Assembly (NCBI RefSeq): GCF_022023855.1
Contig: NZ_CP059449.1
Location: 1,598,501-1,662,500 of the forward strand
Reading direction: 5' to 3'
Length of the DNA stretch: 64,000 bases
Origin: Azospirillum brasilense
GTDB lineage: Bacteria > Pseudomonadota > Alphaproteobacteria > Azospirillales > Azospirillaceae
In this document: piece after piece, positions 8,212 to 16,155 of the stretch
Position numbering within the stretch: position 1 is the first letter of the stretch
How the letters are laid out: each line of letters begins with the position of its first letter
Notes under the pieces: generated by a model
Seen by the model: only the letters and a program-made list of their open reading frames with translations
Databases searched by the model: none
Told to the model about the DNA's origin: nothing
Made by a program: the position numbers and the translations under genes

Positions 8212-8901
8212 TCAGACCACGTTGGCGCTGACCCCGGCGGCTTCCGCCGGCTGGTCGCCGATGCCGTTGTTCAGCGCCCAGATCGCCGCCTGGGTGCGGT
8301 TGGAGGCGTTGATCTTGCGCAGCAGGCTCTTCAGATGGACCTTCACCGTGGCCTCCGTGATGTGGAGGTGGTTGGCGATCATCTTGTTGGAGTTGCCGTT
8401 CAGCAGGCAGCGCAGGATCTGGATCTCGCGCTGGGACAGGCCCTTGCGGCGGGCCGGGACCTCGGTCGCCAGCTCTTCGCTGCGGCCGTTGATCAGCAGC
8501 TCGGCCAGATGGGTCGGGAACACCTTCTCGCCCATCATCACCAGCTTCAGCGACTGCATCAGCGCTTCGCAGGCGATGTCCTTCATCAGGTAGCCGTGGG
8601 CGCCGGCGCCGAGCGCGCCGGACAGGCGGCGTGTGCACAGGTCGGTGGTCAGGATGACGACACGGATGCCGGGGTGGCCGTCGCGCAGGGCGCGGAGCTG
8701 GTCGGCCTCATCCTCGCCGCCGTTGACGAGGTCGATGAGGACCAAGTCGGGCTGGGTGCCCGCGGCCTCGACCGCGGGGACGCCCTCGCGCAGGGTGCCG
8801 GCCTCGCCCATCACCTTGAAGGGCGTGTTCTCGAACAGACGCTTCATGCCTTCGCGGAAGAGCTTGTTCGCGTCGATCAGGAAAACGTTCACGGGGTCCA
8901 T
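8212..8901 (-). CDS. LuxR/FixJ-type response regulator (orphan)
   Basis: 229-aa regulator built like the neighbour at 7302-8000. The receiver has FLIDANKLFREGM (only one acid of the usual pair), LVLIDLVNGG with the phospho-acceptor Asp, VVILTTD and GYLMKDIA with the Lys; the C-terminal LuxR HTH runs from LSQREIQILRCLLNGNSNKM to LLRKINASNRTQAA. Loss of one acidic-pocket residue (Ala for Asp/Glu) may alter Mg2+ binding and phosphorylation. ATG at 8901 has GTAGGAACA upstream. The 211-bp gap and hairpin before the next regulator suggest separate transcription. Confidence 0.92.
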   Translation of the reverse strand: MDPVNVFLIDANKLFREGMKRLFENTPFKVMGEAGTLREGVPAVEAAGTQPDLVLIDLVNGGEDEADQLRALRDGHPGIRVVILTTDLCTRRLSGALGAGAHGYLMKDIACEALMQSLKLVMMGEKVFPTHLAELLINGRSEELATEVPARRKGLSQREIQILRCLLNGNSNKMIANHLHITEATVKVHLKSLLRKINASNRTQAAIWALNNGIGDQPAEAAGVSANVV

Positions 8902-9463
8902 TGTTCCTACCCGCCCTCTGTTTGTTTCAATTTGGTCGTTCGTCTGGCGCCTCCGTGGACATCCGGTCCGGGGGGAGGGCCGCTCTCCGCGGCTGTCCGT
9001 TTGGTTCCGGGGTGCCACGATCTGATTGGACCTTACCCCGGATTTGCGGAACAGAAAATTTCCCCAAAGGAAAAATTATGTCTCGCAATGGGCATATGCC
9101 CTAAGCCGAAATAAGACAAACCGTCCAACGAACCGTTCACGAATGTCTCACCTGGAATAATCAATCGGTCCTGAATTCGGTTCAGCCTGTGATTTGTCTG
9201 TGACTGTGGATGATTCTTGGGATCCTATGGTCGATGTGACTTCGAGCGATTGTGATAAGACAAGCGCTATGGTGTCGGACATAGTGCGGGCAGAGTTCAT
9301 CCTGGCCCATGGGCCTAGTTCCATGCCCATTGGCGGAGCGTCCCGGCCGTTCCGTCAAGGGAAGGGGTTCGATGCGCCGGGGGGCGTGCTATATACGGTG
9401 TCCTCATTCGATGAAGGGCGTCTCCCGACCGCGGGAGAGCCCACCCAGGAACTCCGGTGCCGC
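8902..9463. other. Divergent intergenic region (562 bp) with palindrome and mini-ORF
   Basis: Between the minus-strand response regulator and uvrD. The middle (9040-9300) is A+T-rich. It contains a perfect 12-bp palindrome GGGCATATGCCC (9090-9101) inside an 8-codon frame starting ATG 9078 (MSRNGHMP, stop TAA) with AAAGGA 6 bp upstream. The right end has an extended -10 type promoter for uvrD. The frame of uvrD is open back to 9194, but codon use and the promoter position argue against coding there. Confidence 0.5.
9368..9395 (+). promoter_or_regulatory. Putative uvrD promoter
   Basis: CGTGCTATATA with -10 hexamer TATATA (9390-9395) and a weak -35 (TTCGAT, 9368-9373, 16-bp spacer), 69 bp before the uvrD start. 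The same CGTGCTATATA occurs before bamD (ending 21103). Confidence 0.5.
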
Positions 9464-11815
9464 ATGTCCGATCCCTACGCCTACGACGATCCGCTGGGCC
9501 ATGATCCCCTCAGCCAAGCGGGCGCCCCGGCCCCCGCGCCGGCGCAGCGTTTCGCCTATCTGGACGGGCTGAATCCCGTGCAGCGCGAGGCGGTCGAGGC
9601 CATGGACGGCCCGGTTCTGGTGCTGGCCGGCGCCGGCACGGGCAAGACGCGCGTTCTGACCACCCGGCTGGCCCATTTGCTGATGACGCGCCGCGCCGCC
9701 GCCTTCCAGATCCTGGCGGTGACCTTCACCAACAAGGCCGCCCGCGAAATGCGGGAGCGCGTCGCCCATCTGGTGGGGATCGAGCCGGAGGGCTGGTGGC
9801 TGGGCACCTTCCATGCGCTGGCCGCGCGCATCCTGCGCCGCCACGCCGAGCTGGTGGGGCTGAAGTCCAACTTCACCATCCTCGACACCGACGACCAGAT
9901 CCGCCTGATCAAGCAGCTTCTGGAGGCGGCGAACGTCGATTCCAAGAAGTGGCCGGCGCGGCAGGTGCTGGGCGTGATCGAGCGCTGGAAGGACCGCGGC
10001 CTGACCCCGGACCGGCTGAACGAGGGCGATGGCGGCGACGTGGCCGGCGGGCGCGTGGTGGCGCTCTACCGCGCGTACCAGGAGCGGCTGCGCACGCTGA
10101 ACGCCTGCGACTTCGGCGACCTCCTGCTGCACAACATCACGCTGTTCCAGAAGCACCCGGACGTGCTGGCGGAATACCACCGCAAGTTCAAGTACATCCT
10201 GGTCGACGAGTATCAGGACACCAACGTCGCCCAGTATCTGTGGCTGCGCATCCTTTCGCAGGCCCACAAGAACATCTGCTGCGTCGGCGACGAGGACCAG
10301 TCGATCTATGCCTGGCGCGGCGCCGAGATCGGCAACATCCTGCGCTTCGAGGCCGACTTCCCCGGCGCCACGGTGGTCAAGCTGGAGCAGAACTACCGCT
10401 CCACCGGGCACATTCTGTCCGCGGCCTCCGGCCTGATCGCCAACAACAAGGGGCGGCTCGGCAAGACGCTGTGGACCCAGGCCGACGGTGGCGAGCCGGT
10501 GCGCGTGCGCGGCGTCTGGGACGGCGAGGAGGAGGCCCGCTGGGTCGGCGACGAGATCGAGGCGCTGCAGCGCCAGGGCGTCTCGCTCGCCCAGATCGCC
10601 GTGCTGGTCCGCGCCGGCTTCCAGACCCGCGAGTTCGAAGAACGCTTCATCACGCTGGGCCTGCCCTACCGGGTGATCGGCGGCCCGCGCTTCTACGAGC
10701 GGCAGGAGATCCGCGACGCGATGGCCTATCTGCGCGTCGTCAACTCCCCTGACGACGATCTCGCCTTCGAGCGCATCGTCAACGTGCCCAAGCGCGGCGT
10801 CGGCCCGGCGGCCCTGCAATGCCTCTATCAGGCGGCGCGTTCGCGCGGGATGCCGCTGACCGAGGCGGGTTGGGCGCTGACCGAGACGGACGAGCTGAAG
10901 CCCAAGGTGCGTGGCGTGATGCGCAACCTGCTTCAGGACTTCTTCCGCTGGCGCACCCTGTCGGCGACCATGCCGCACACCGAACTGGCGCGCATGGTGC
11001 TGGACGAGTCCGGCTACACCCGCATGTGGCAGGAGGACAAGACGCCCGAGGCGCCGGGCCGGCTGGAGAACCTGAAGGAACTCATCACCGCCATGGCGGA
11101 GTTCGAGAACCTGTCGGGCTTCCTGGAGCATGTCGCCCTGGTCATGGAGAACGCCGAGGCCGCCGGCGTCGATCAGGTCACGGTGATGACCCTGCACGGC
11201 GCCAAGGGGCTGGAGTTCGACATGGTCTTCCTGCCCGGCTGGGAGGAGGGCGTGTTTCCCAACCAGCGTGCGCTGGACGAGACCGGCATCGCCGGGCTGG
11301 AGGAGGAGCGCCGCCTCGCTTATGTCGGGCTGACCCGGGCGCGCAAGCGGGCCTACATCAGCCACGCCGCCAACCGACGGCTCTACGGCAACTGGGTCAG
11401 CGCCATCCCCTCCCGCTTCGTCGAGGAGATCCCCGGCGGCGACGTCGAGGCGGAGGCGGCGAGCGGCCTCTACCCCGGCGGCAACGCCGGCAACGGCTTC
11501 GGCGGCGGCTTCGGTGGTGGAGGGAGCTTTCGCGACTCGTCGAGCTACGCCGCCTTCCGCGCCGGCCAGCAGGCGGCAGGCCGGCAGCAGCCCCCGTCGC
11601 CGCGGACCATCACGCTGGACAGCGGTTCCTATCAGGTCGCCCCGCGCGCCCGTCCGAACGCGCCCTTCCCGAAGGGGGCGCGGGTGTTCCACCAGAAATT
11701 CGGCTACGGCACCGTCACGGCGGTCGACCAGGACAAGCTGGAGATCGACTTCGATCAGGCCGGCAGCAAGAAGGTGATGGACAGCTTCGTGGTGCCAGCG
11801 GAGAAGGCGGGCTGA
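9464..11815 (+). CDS. uvrD: UvrD/PcrA-type DNA helicase
   Basis: 783-aa superfamily 1A 3'-5' helicase for nucleotide-excision and mismatch repair. Motifs in order: Q-motif region LNPVQREAVEA, Walker A AGAGTGKT (55-62), VTFTNKAAREM, Walker B VDEYQDTN, GDEDQSIYAWRGA, EQNYRST, VTVMTLHGAKGLEFD and YVGLTRARKRAY. After a Gly-rich linker the C-terminus ends in a small Tudor-like domain (FPKGARVFHQKFGYGTV), which in PcrA/UvrD binds RNA polymerase. The start at ATG 9464 is the first methionine beyond the promoter element; the frame is open further upstream. Length is normal (E. coli 720, Bacillus PcrA 739) plus a short N-terminal extension. Confidence 0.96.
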   Translation: MSDPYAYDDPLGHDPLSQAGAPAPAPAQRFAYLDGLNPVQREAVEAMDGPVLVLAGAGTGKTRVLTTRLAHLLMTRRAAAFQILAVTFTNKAAREMRERVAHLVGIEPEGWWLGTFHALAARILRRHAELVGLKSNFTILDTDDQIRLIKQLLEAANVDSKKWPARQVLGVIERWKDRGLTPDRLNEGDGGDVAGGRVVALYRAYQERLRTLNACDFGDLLLHNITLFQKHPDVLAEYHRKFKYILVDEYQDTNVAQYLWLRILSQAHKNICCVGDEDQSIYAWRGAEIGNILRFEADFPGATVVKLEQNYRSTGHILSAASGLIANNKGRLGKTLWTQADGGEPVRVRGVWDGEEEARWVGDEIEALQRQGVSLAQIAVLVRAGFQTREFEERFITLGLPYRVIGGPRFYERQEIRDAMAYLRVVNSPDDDLAFERIVNVPKRGVGPAALQCLYQAARSRGMPLTEAGWALTETDELKPKVRGVMRNLLQDFFRWRTLSATMPHTELARMVLDESGYTRMWQEDKTPEAPGRLENLKELITAMAEFENLSGFLEHVALVMENAEAAGVDQVTVMTLHGAKGLEFDMVFLPGWEEGVFPNQRALDETGIAGLEEERRLAYVGLTRARKRAYISHAANRRLYGNWVSAIPSRFVEEIPGGDVEAEAASGLYPGGNAGNGFGGGFGGGGSFRDSSSYAAFRAGQQAAGRQQPPSPRTITLDSGSYQVAPRARPNAPFPKGARVFHQKFGYGTVTAVDQDKLEIDFDQAGSKKVMDSFVVPAEKAG

Positions 11816-11951
11816 CCCAGGCGGGATGGCCAAGGCAGGGTGACCGATTGCCGCAGCGGCCCCTCGCGGTGACGGTCGTCACAGGTTCGGCGGCGGCGTT
11901 CGGCTACTGGTGGGGTCCAGACAGCGCGCCCACAGCCACGGAACCCGCCCA

Positions 11952-13148
11952 GTGTTCGGCAAGAGCAGCACCGCGTTCGAGGTCCAGATCCGCCGCGAGG
12001 GGCGCTGGACCATCGAGGGGACCTACGACGACGAGCGCCGGGCCTTGGCCTCCGCCCGCAGTTGGCTGGCGGTCAGCGGGGTTGAGGAGGTCAAGGCCAT
12101 CAAGTTCCGCTCGCTGGCCGGGCTGTCGCTGGAGACGGTGATCTTCCAGAAGGCCGTTCCGGTGGTGAAGGACAAGCCCATGGCGCTGGGCGGCACGGCG
12201 GAGGGCGCGCCCTTCTGCACGGCCCCCGGCGATCTCTACAGGTTCGAGTCGCGGGTGGTCACCGGCCGGCTGCTGCGCCCCTTCCTCGACAAGTTCCGCA
12301 TCACCCCGACCGAGCTCCTCCATTCCTGGACCTACCTGCGCAAGCTCGACGAGCAGGGCCTTCTGCTGGGCGCGGCGCTCCAGGCGGTGGCCCGCCACCA
12401 CGCGGACCGGCATGGCGTCGCGGTTCCGGCGCGGGCGCGCGAGTTGCGGGCCTTCGCTGACGTCGTGATGGCGCGCGCCCGCGACTTCCAGGCCGAGCGC
12501 AAGGCCCTGCCGGCCTTCGATCCCGCCGACCTGTCCCGGTCCAGCCGGGTCCTTGCCGCCGCGGTGGGAGAGGAGGGGCACGACTTCGCCTTCCTCAGCC
12601 AGCTCACCCTCCATCTGGCCGACCGCAATTCGCTGGCCGGCAAGCTGGAGATGCTGCTCGACCTGATCGGGCCGGACGTGGAGCCGCGGCACCTCGCTGT
12701 GCTCGACGGGGTGATGGCCGATGCGCTGGGCTCCGCCGAACTGGTGAAGGAGCTTCTCGGCGCGCAGCCGAACCTCGCTCTGGGGCTGTGCGCTCTGGCC
12801 GACCTGATCCTGGGCCGCGACCCGCAGCCGAAGAGCGAGCCGGTGAGCCCCCTGCTGGCTCACATCGGCGCGCTGATCGTCCAGGGGCGTGCGCCGTGCT
12901 GCCGCGCCGTTCTGCTGGAGCGCATCCAGCAATCGCTGAACGGCACCCAGCCGCTCGACCGCCGCGACCCGAAGAAGGAGGCGCTGCTGGCCGACCACCT
13001 CGCCACCCATCTGCGCGATCCGCAGGGGCGCCTGCTTGGCGGCGCCGAGGTGGAGAAGGCGCTGGCCCGCCGCCTGATCCGCCACCGTCAGGCGATCCTG
13101 CGCGAGCAGGGGATGCACGACATCGCGGACCGGCTGTCGGGACGGTGA
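11952..13148 (+). CDS. Hypothetical protein
   Basis: 398-aa soluble protein, not recognised. An N-terminal part of about 65 residues (FEVQIRREGRWTIEGTYDDE) reads like a small beta-rich domain, followed by a long helical region with many Leu/Ala helices and no cofactor or catalytic motif. Likely GTG start at 11952; an in-frame GTG at 11910 would add 14 residues, and neither has a strong Shine-Dalgarno. It follows uvrD by 136 bp and is convergent with the PDZ lipoprotein. Third-position G/C is high, as expected for a real gene here. Confidence 0.7.
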   Translation: MFGKSSTAFEVQIRREGRWTIEGTYDDERRALASARSWLAVSGVEEVKAIKFRSLAGLSLETVIFQKAVPVVKDKPMALGGTAEGAPFCTAPGDLYRFESRVVTGRLLRPFLDKFRITPTELLHSWTYLRKLDEQGLLLGAALQAVARHHADRHGVAVPARARELRAFADVVMARARDFQAERKALPAFDPADLSRSSRVLAAAVGEEGHDFAFLSQLTLHLADRNSLAGKLEMLLDLIGPDVEPRHLAVLDGVMADALGSAELVKELLGAQPNLALGLCALADLILGRDPQPKSEPVSPLLAHIGALIVQGRAPCCRAVLLERIQQSLNGTQPLDRRDPKKEALLADHLATHLRDPQGRLLGGAEVEKALARRLIRHRQAILREQGMHDIADRLSGR

Positions 13149-13187
13149 GCAGGGTGTCGGCAGGGCCGGATCGGAGCGGGCATCGCT

Positions 13188-14309
13188 TCACGGCGCCGAC
13201 GGCGACCAAGGCAGTTCCGTCAGCGGCTTGTCCCGCCGCAGCGATTCGTAGATCTCCGCACCCGTCTCGCGGTCCGTCTCGCACAGAATCATCAGCACGT
13301 CGGAGTCGGCGCTGGCCGATGTGCAGACCTTGGAGTCCCGGGTGCAGGTCGGCCGCGGGTGCGGCGCCAGCCAGTATCCGGGTTGAGCCTTCCGCGCCGC
13401 CTCCAAAAAGGCTGTCGCCAGCTTGGCGCTTTCCGCCTCGCTGCCGTCGTTGCGCACCGTGAACAGCGGCGAGTGCAGCCCGCTCGCGAACAGGCCCGAA
13501 CCGATCGCCTGGGCCACGCAGAAGCGCTCCCGCACCGGCGCCGCGGGCAGGACCGGCGCATCGGCGTACGCCGCGCCCGGCGGCAGCGCCGGGGTGGTGC
13601 TGGTGATGGGGCCGACGATCAACTCGCGCAACTCGCGGGCGCGCCACAGCTTCACCAGCACGCTCTGCCCGCTGGGCACCGCGCCCAGCACGCGGCGCAT
13701 CTGCACCGCATCGTCCACCGCAACGCCGCGCACCTCCAGGATCACGTCACCCCCGCGGATGCCCGACAGTTCGGCCGCTTTGCCCGGCATCAGCGCCGTC
13801 ACCAGCAGGCCGCGCGGCACCTCCAGCCCCACCGTCTGCGCCAGCTGGGCGGTCAACGGGCTCACGGCCGCACCCATCGCCCCCTGCGGTTCGCGCGCCG
13901 CCGCCGGTGCCGCGGCGGGACCGGCCGTGCCGGGTCCGGCGGTGCCGGTTGGCGCCGAAGCGGAGCCCGCACCCGCCGCCGCAGCGCTGCCCGCCGCCGG
14001 GCAGCGCTGCTCCGCCATGAGCTGTCGCACCGCGGTGATATGGATCATCTGCGCTTGGCGTTCGCTGCCGCTCAGAGTGGGCAACGGGTCGTTGTAGGCT
14101 TTCAGCAGCGCCTCCAGCGTTGGGCAGTCCGTGCCCCGATAGGCGGACGCGACATCGGCCGTCATCGACGCCTCCGATCCGGACACCGAGCTTGCCGCCC
14201 CGACCGCCAGCCCGACCGGATCAAGCGCGCAGCCCGACACCGTCGCCGCTCCCGAAACCGCCACCAGCGCCGCCATCCATGCCCTGGCCGCCTTGCAAAC
14301 GCGCTGCAT
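13188..14309 (-). CDS. PDZ-domain lipoprotein
   Basis: 373-aa exported protein. The N-terminus has positive residues, a hydrophobic stretch and the lipobox VSGC near residue 28, so it is probably lipidated. A Ser/Ala/Gly/Pro-rich spacer (about 110-150) leads to a PDZ domain (about 160-235: VPRGLLVTALMPGKAAELSG, IRGGDVILEVRGVAV, GQSVLVKLWR), which binds C-terminal or misfolded peptides. No protease catalytic triad is present, unlike DegP. The C-terminal ~120 residues, with several Cys, are unassigned. Start taken at ATG 14309 with GGGGGAGA upstream; ATG at 14342 is an alternative that would spoil the signal peptide. Divergent from prmA. Confidence 0.8.
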   Translation of the reverse strand: MQRVCKAARAWMAALVAVSGAATVSGCALDPVGLAVGAASSVSGSEASMTADVASAYRGTDCPTLEALLKAYNDPLPTLSGSERQAQMIHITAVRQLMAEQRCPAAGSAAAAGAGSASAPTGTAGPGTAGPAAAPAAAREPQGAMGAAVSPLTAQLAQTVGLEVPRGLLVTALMPGKAAELSGIRGGDVILEVRGVAVDDAVQMRRVLGAVPSGQSVLVKLWRARELRELIVGPITSTTPALPPGAAYADAPVLPAAPVRERFCVAQAIGSGLFASGLHSPLFTVRNDGSEAESAKLATAFLEAARKAQPGYWLAPHPRPTCTRDSKVCTSASADSDVLMILCETDRETGAEIYESLRRDKPLTELPWSPSAP

Positions 14310-14572
14310 CAAGCCCGTCTCCCCCGTGTAGCTCTTGCGCAACCCTCGGTCCGCTTATCCCCAGGTGCAGTGTGCCCGCTCAAAAGTGGTAAGAAAAGCG
14401 GCGGAAAGCCTGTGCCGAGCTTGCGTCGGCCAAAACGCCGCACGCGGCGGTCGATCCAGCCCGGCCGACCCGTTCCCGGCTGCGGCAACCCTGTGCGGCG
14501 ATGGAGCCGTGCGTCCGGCCGCAGGAAATCTTTGTGTCTCCGCGTCTCTGTGGTTAAGTCTCCCACCAGACA

Positions 14573-15517
14573 ATGACCACCCCATCATCGGCGACCTTCC
14601 CCATGTCCTCCTCCAAGCTCTGGCGCATCGCGCTCGTCATTCCCGAAGCCCACGCCCCCGCGTTCGCCGAGGCGATTGGCGATCATGCCGACGCGGTGTC
14701 CACCTTCGAGCTGGAGGAGCACGGCGACTGGCTGGTCGAGGCGACGGTCTACGGGCAGCCGGACGAGCCGCGGCTGAACGCCCGCGTCGCCGTGCTGGCC
14801 GAGGCCATGGGCATCCCCGAACCCAAGCTGATTGTCGAGGAACTGCCTCTCATCGACTGGGTGTCGCACAGCTACCAGGGCTTCCCGCCGATCCAGGCCG
14901 GGCGCTTCTTCGTCCACGGCTCCCACCATGAGGGCATCGTCCCGGCGGGCAGCATCCCGCTGCTGGTCGACGCCGCCACCGCCTTCGGCACGGGCGAGCA
15001 TGGGTCCACCAAAGGCTGTCTGATGGCGCTGGACCGGCTGGCCCGCCGGATGAGCCTGCCGCGTGTCGGACGGGGCGGGGCGCTCGACATGGGCTGCGGC
15101 TCGGGCATCCTGGCGCTGGCGGTGACCAAGCGCTGGCGGGTGCCGGTCACTGCCGTGGACATCGACCCGGAGGCGGTGCGCGTCACCCGCGTCAATGCCG
15201 CGCTCAACGGGGTGAAGGCCCGCATCCGCTCGCAGGGCGGCGACGGCTACCACACCGCCATCGTGGGCAAGCACAAGCCCTACCGCCTGATCACCGCCAA
15301 CATCCTGGCCCGCCCGCTGGCCCGCATGGCGCCGAAACTGAAGCGCCACCTGCAGCGCGGCGGCGTCGCCGTTCTGGCCGGCCTGCTGAACCGGCAGGAG
15401 CGCCACGTCATCCAGGCGCACCGCACGCAGGGCCTGCATCTGGTCGCGCGCATCCCGGTCGGCGAATGGACCACCCTTGTGGTGAAGCGCCCGAAGCGGA
15501 AGGCCGTAAAGGGCTGA
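14573..15517 (+). CDS. prmA: Ribosomal protein L11 methyltransferase
   Basis: 314-aa SAM-dependent enzyme that trimethylates ribosomal protein L11. An N-terminal substrate-recognition domain (to about residue 120) precedes a Rossmann methyltransferase domain. The signature AFGTGEHGSTKGCL, motif I ALDMGCGSGILALA, acidic VTAVDIDPEAV and TANILARPL are all present. Start at 14573 by default; an in-frame ATG at 14603 (MSSSKLWRIALVI) may be the true start, since family members begin close to that point. Confidence 0.92.
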   Translation: MTTPSSATFPMSSSKLWRIALVIPEAHAPAFAEAIGDHADAVSTFELEEHGDWLVEATVYGQPDEPRLNARVAVLAEAMGIPEPKLIVEELPLIDWVSHSYQGFPPIQAGRFFVHGSHHEGIVPAGSIPLLVDAATAFGTGEHGSTKGCLMALDRLARRMSLPRVGRGGALDMGCGSGILALAVTKRWRVPVTAVDIDPEAVRVTRVNAALNGVKARIRSQGGDGYHTAIVGKHKPYRLITANILARPLARMAPKLKRHLQRGGVAVLAGLLNRQERHVIQAHRTQGLHLVARIPVGEWTTLVVKRPKRKAVKG

Positions 15518-15584
15518 AGCCCCTGGATTTCGGTCCTCCCGTCGCCAATGTCTTCCGGATGTATGGACGACCCGCGGAGGACCG

Positions 15585-16046
15585 ATGCTGAACCGGATCA
15601 GGACGCTGTTCCAGGAGAACGACCCCGGCGACGACCGCCACAGGCTGGAGGCCGCCGCCGCCGCCCTTCTGGTCGAGGCCGCACGCACCGACAACACCAT
15701 TTCCCAGGCGGAGCGCGAGCGCATCCTCGACGTCACCCGCCGCCACTTCCACCTGAGCGAGGAGGAGGCGCAGGACCTGCTGTCCGCCGCCGTCTTCGAC
15801 ACGGAGGGTGCCTCGCCCTACTACCGCTACGTCACGGTGATCAACGACCATTGCCCGCCGGACAAGCGGTTGTGGATCATCGAGATGCTGTGGGAGGTCG
15901 CCTACGCCGACGGCGAGCTGAACGACCTCGAAGCCAACCTGCTGCGCCGCATCGGCGGCCTGCTGCACGTTCCCGACGTCGACCGCGGCCTCGCCCGCAA
16001 GCGCGTCCTGGAGCGGCTGGGCCTGCCCGACGATTCGGGGCTGTAA
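15585..16046 (+). CDS. TerB-family protein
   Basis: 153-aa all-helical protein with the TerB (tellurite-resistance B-like) pattern: AAAALLVEAARTDNTISQAE, ILDVTRRHFHLSEEEAQDLL, and the second acidic helix IIEMLWEVAYADGELNDLEA with conserved Asp/Glu that bind a metal in relatives. No other ter genes are nearby, so a tellurite role is not supported; stand-alone TerB proteins are common and poorly understood. GGAGGACCG precedes ATG 15585. Confidence 0.85.
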   Translation: MLNRIRTLFQENDPGDDRHRLEAAAAALLVEAARTDNTISQAERERILDVTRRHFHLSEEEAQDLLSAAVFDTEGASPYYRYVTVINDHCPPDKRLWIIEMLWEVAYADGELNDLEANLLRRIGGLLHVPDVDRGLARKRVLERLGLPDDSGL

Positions 16047-16155
16047 GGCGTCCCGCCGGGGCCATCGCGCGGCTATGCCCTTTCCCGCGCTTGCGCGGTG
16101 GGGCGTCCCTGCCTAGCCTGTCGCGGACGGCTTCACCGGATGAGGATCAGCCCCC

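Noticed and set aside
9194-9463. N-terminal extension of uvrD back to 9194
   Set aside because: The stretch is A+T-richer, has atypical codons and contains the likely promoter; the protein from 9464 already starts before the conserved helicase core.
15585-16046. Tellurite-resistance locus
   Set aside because: A TerB-domain protein alone, with no terC/D/E or terZ nearby, does not support that role.
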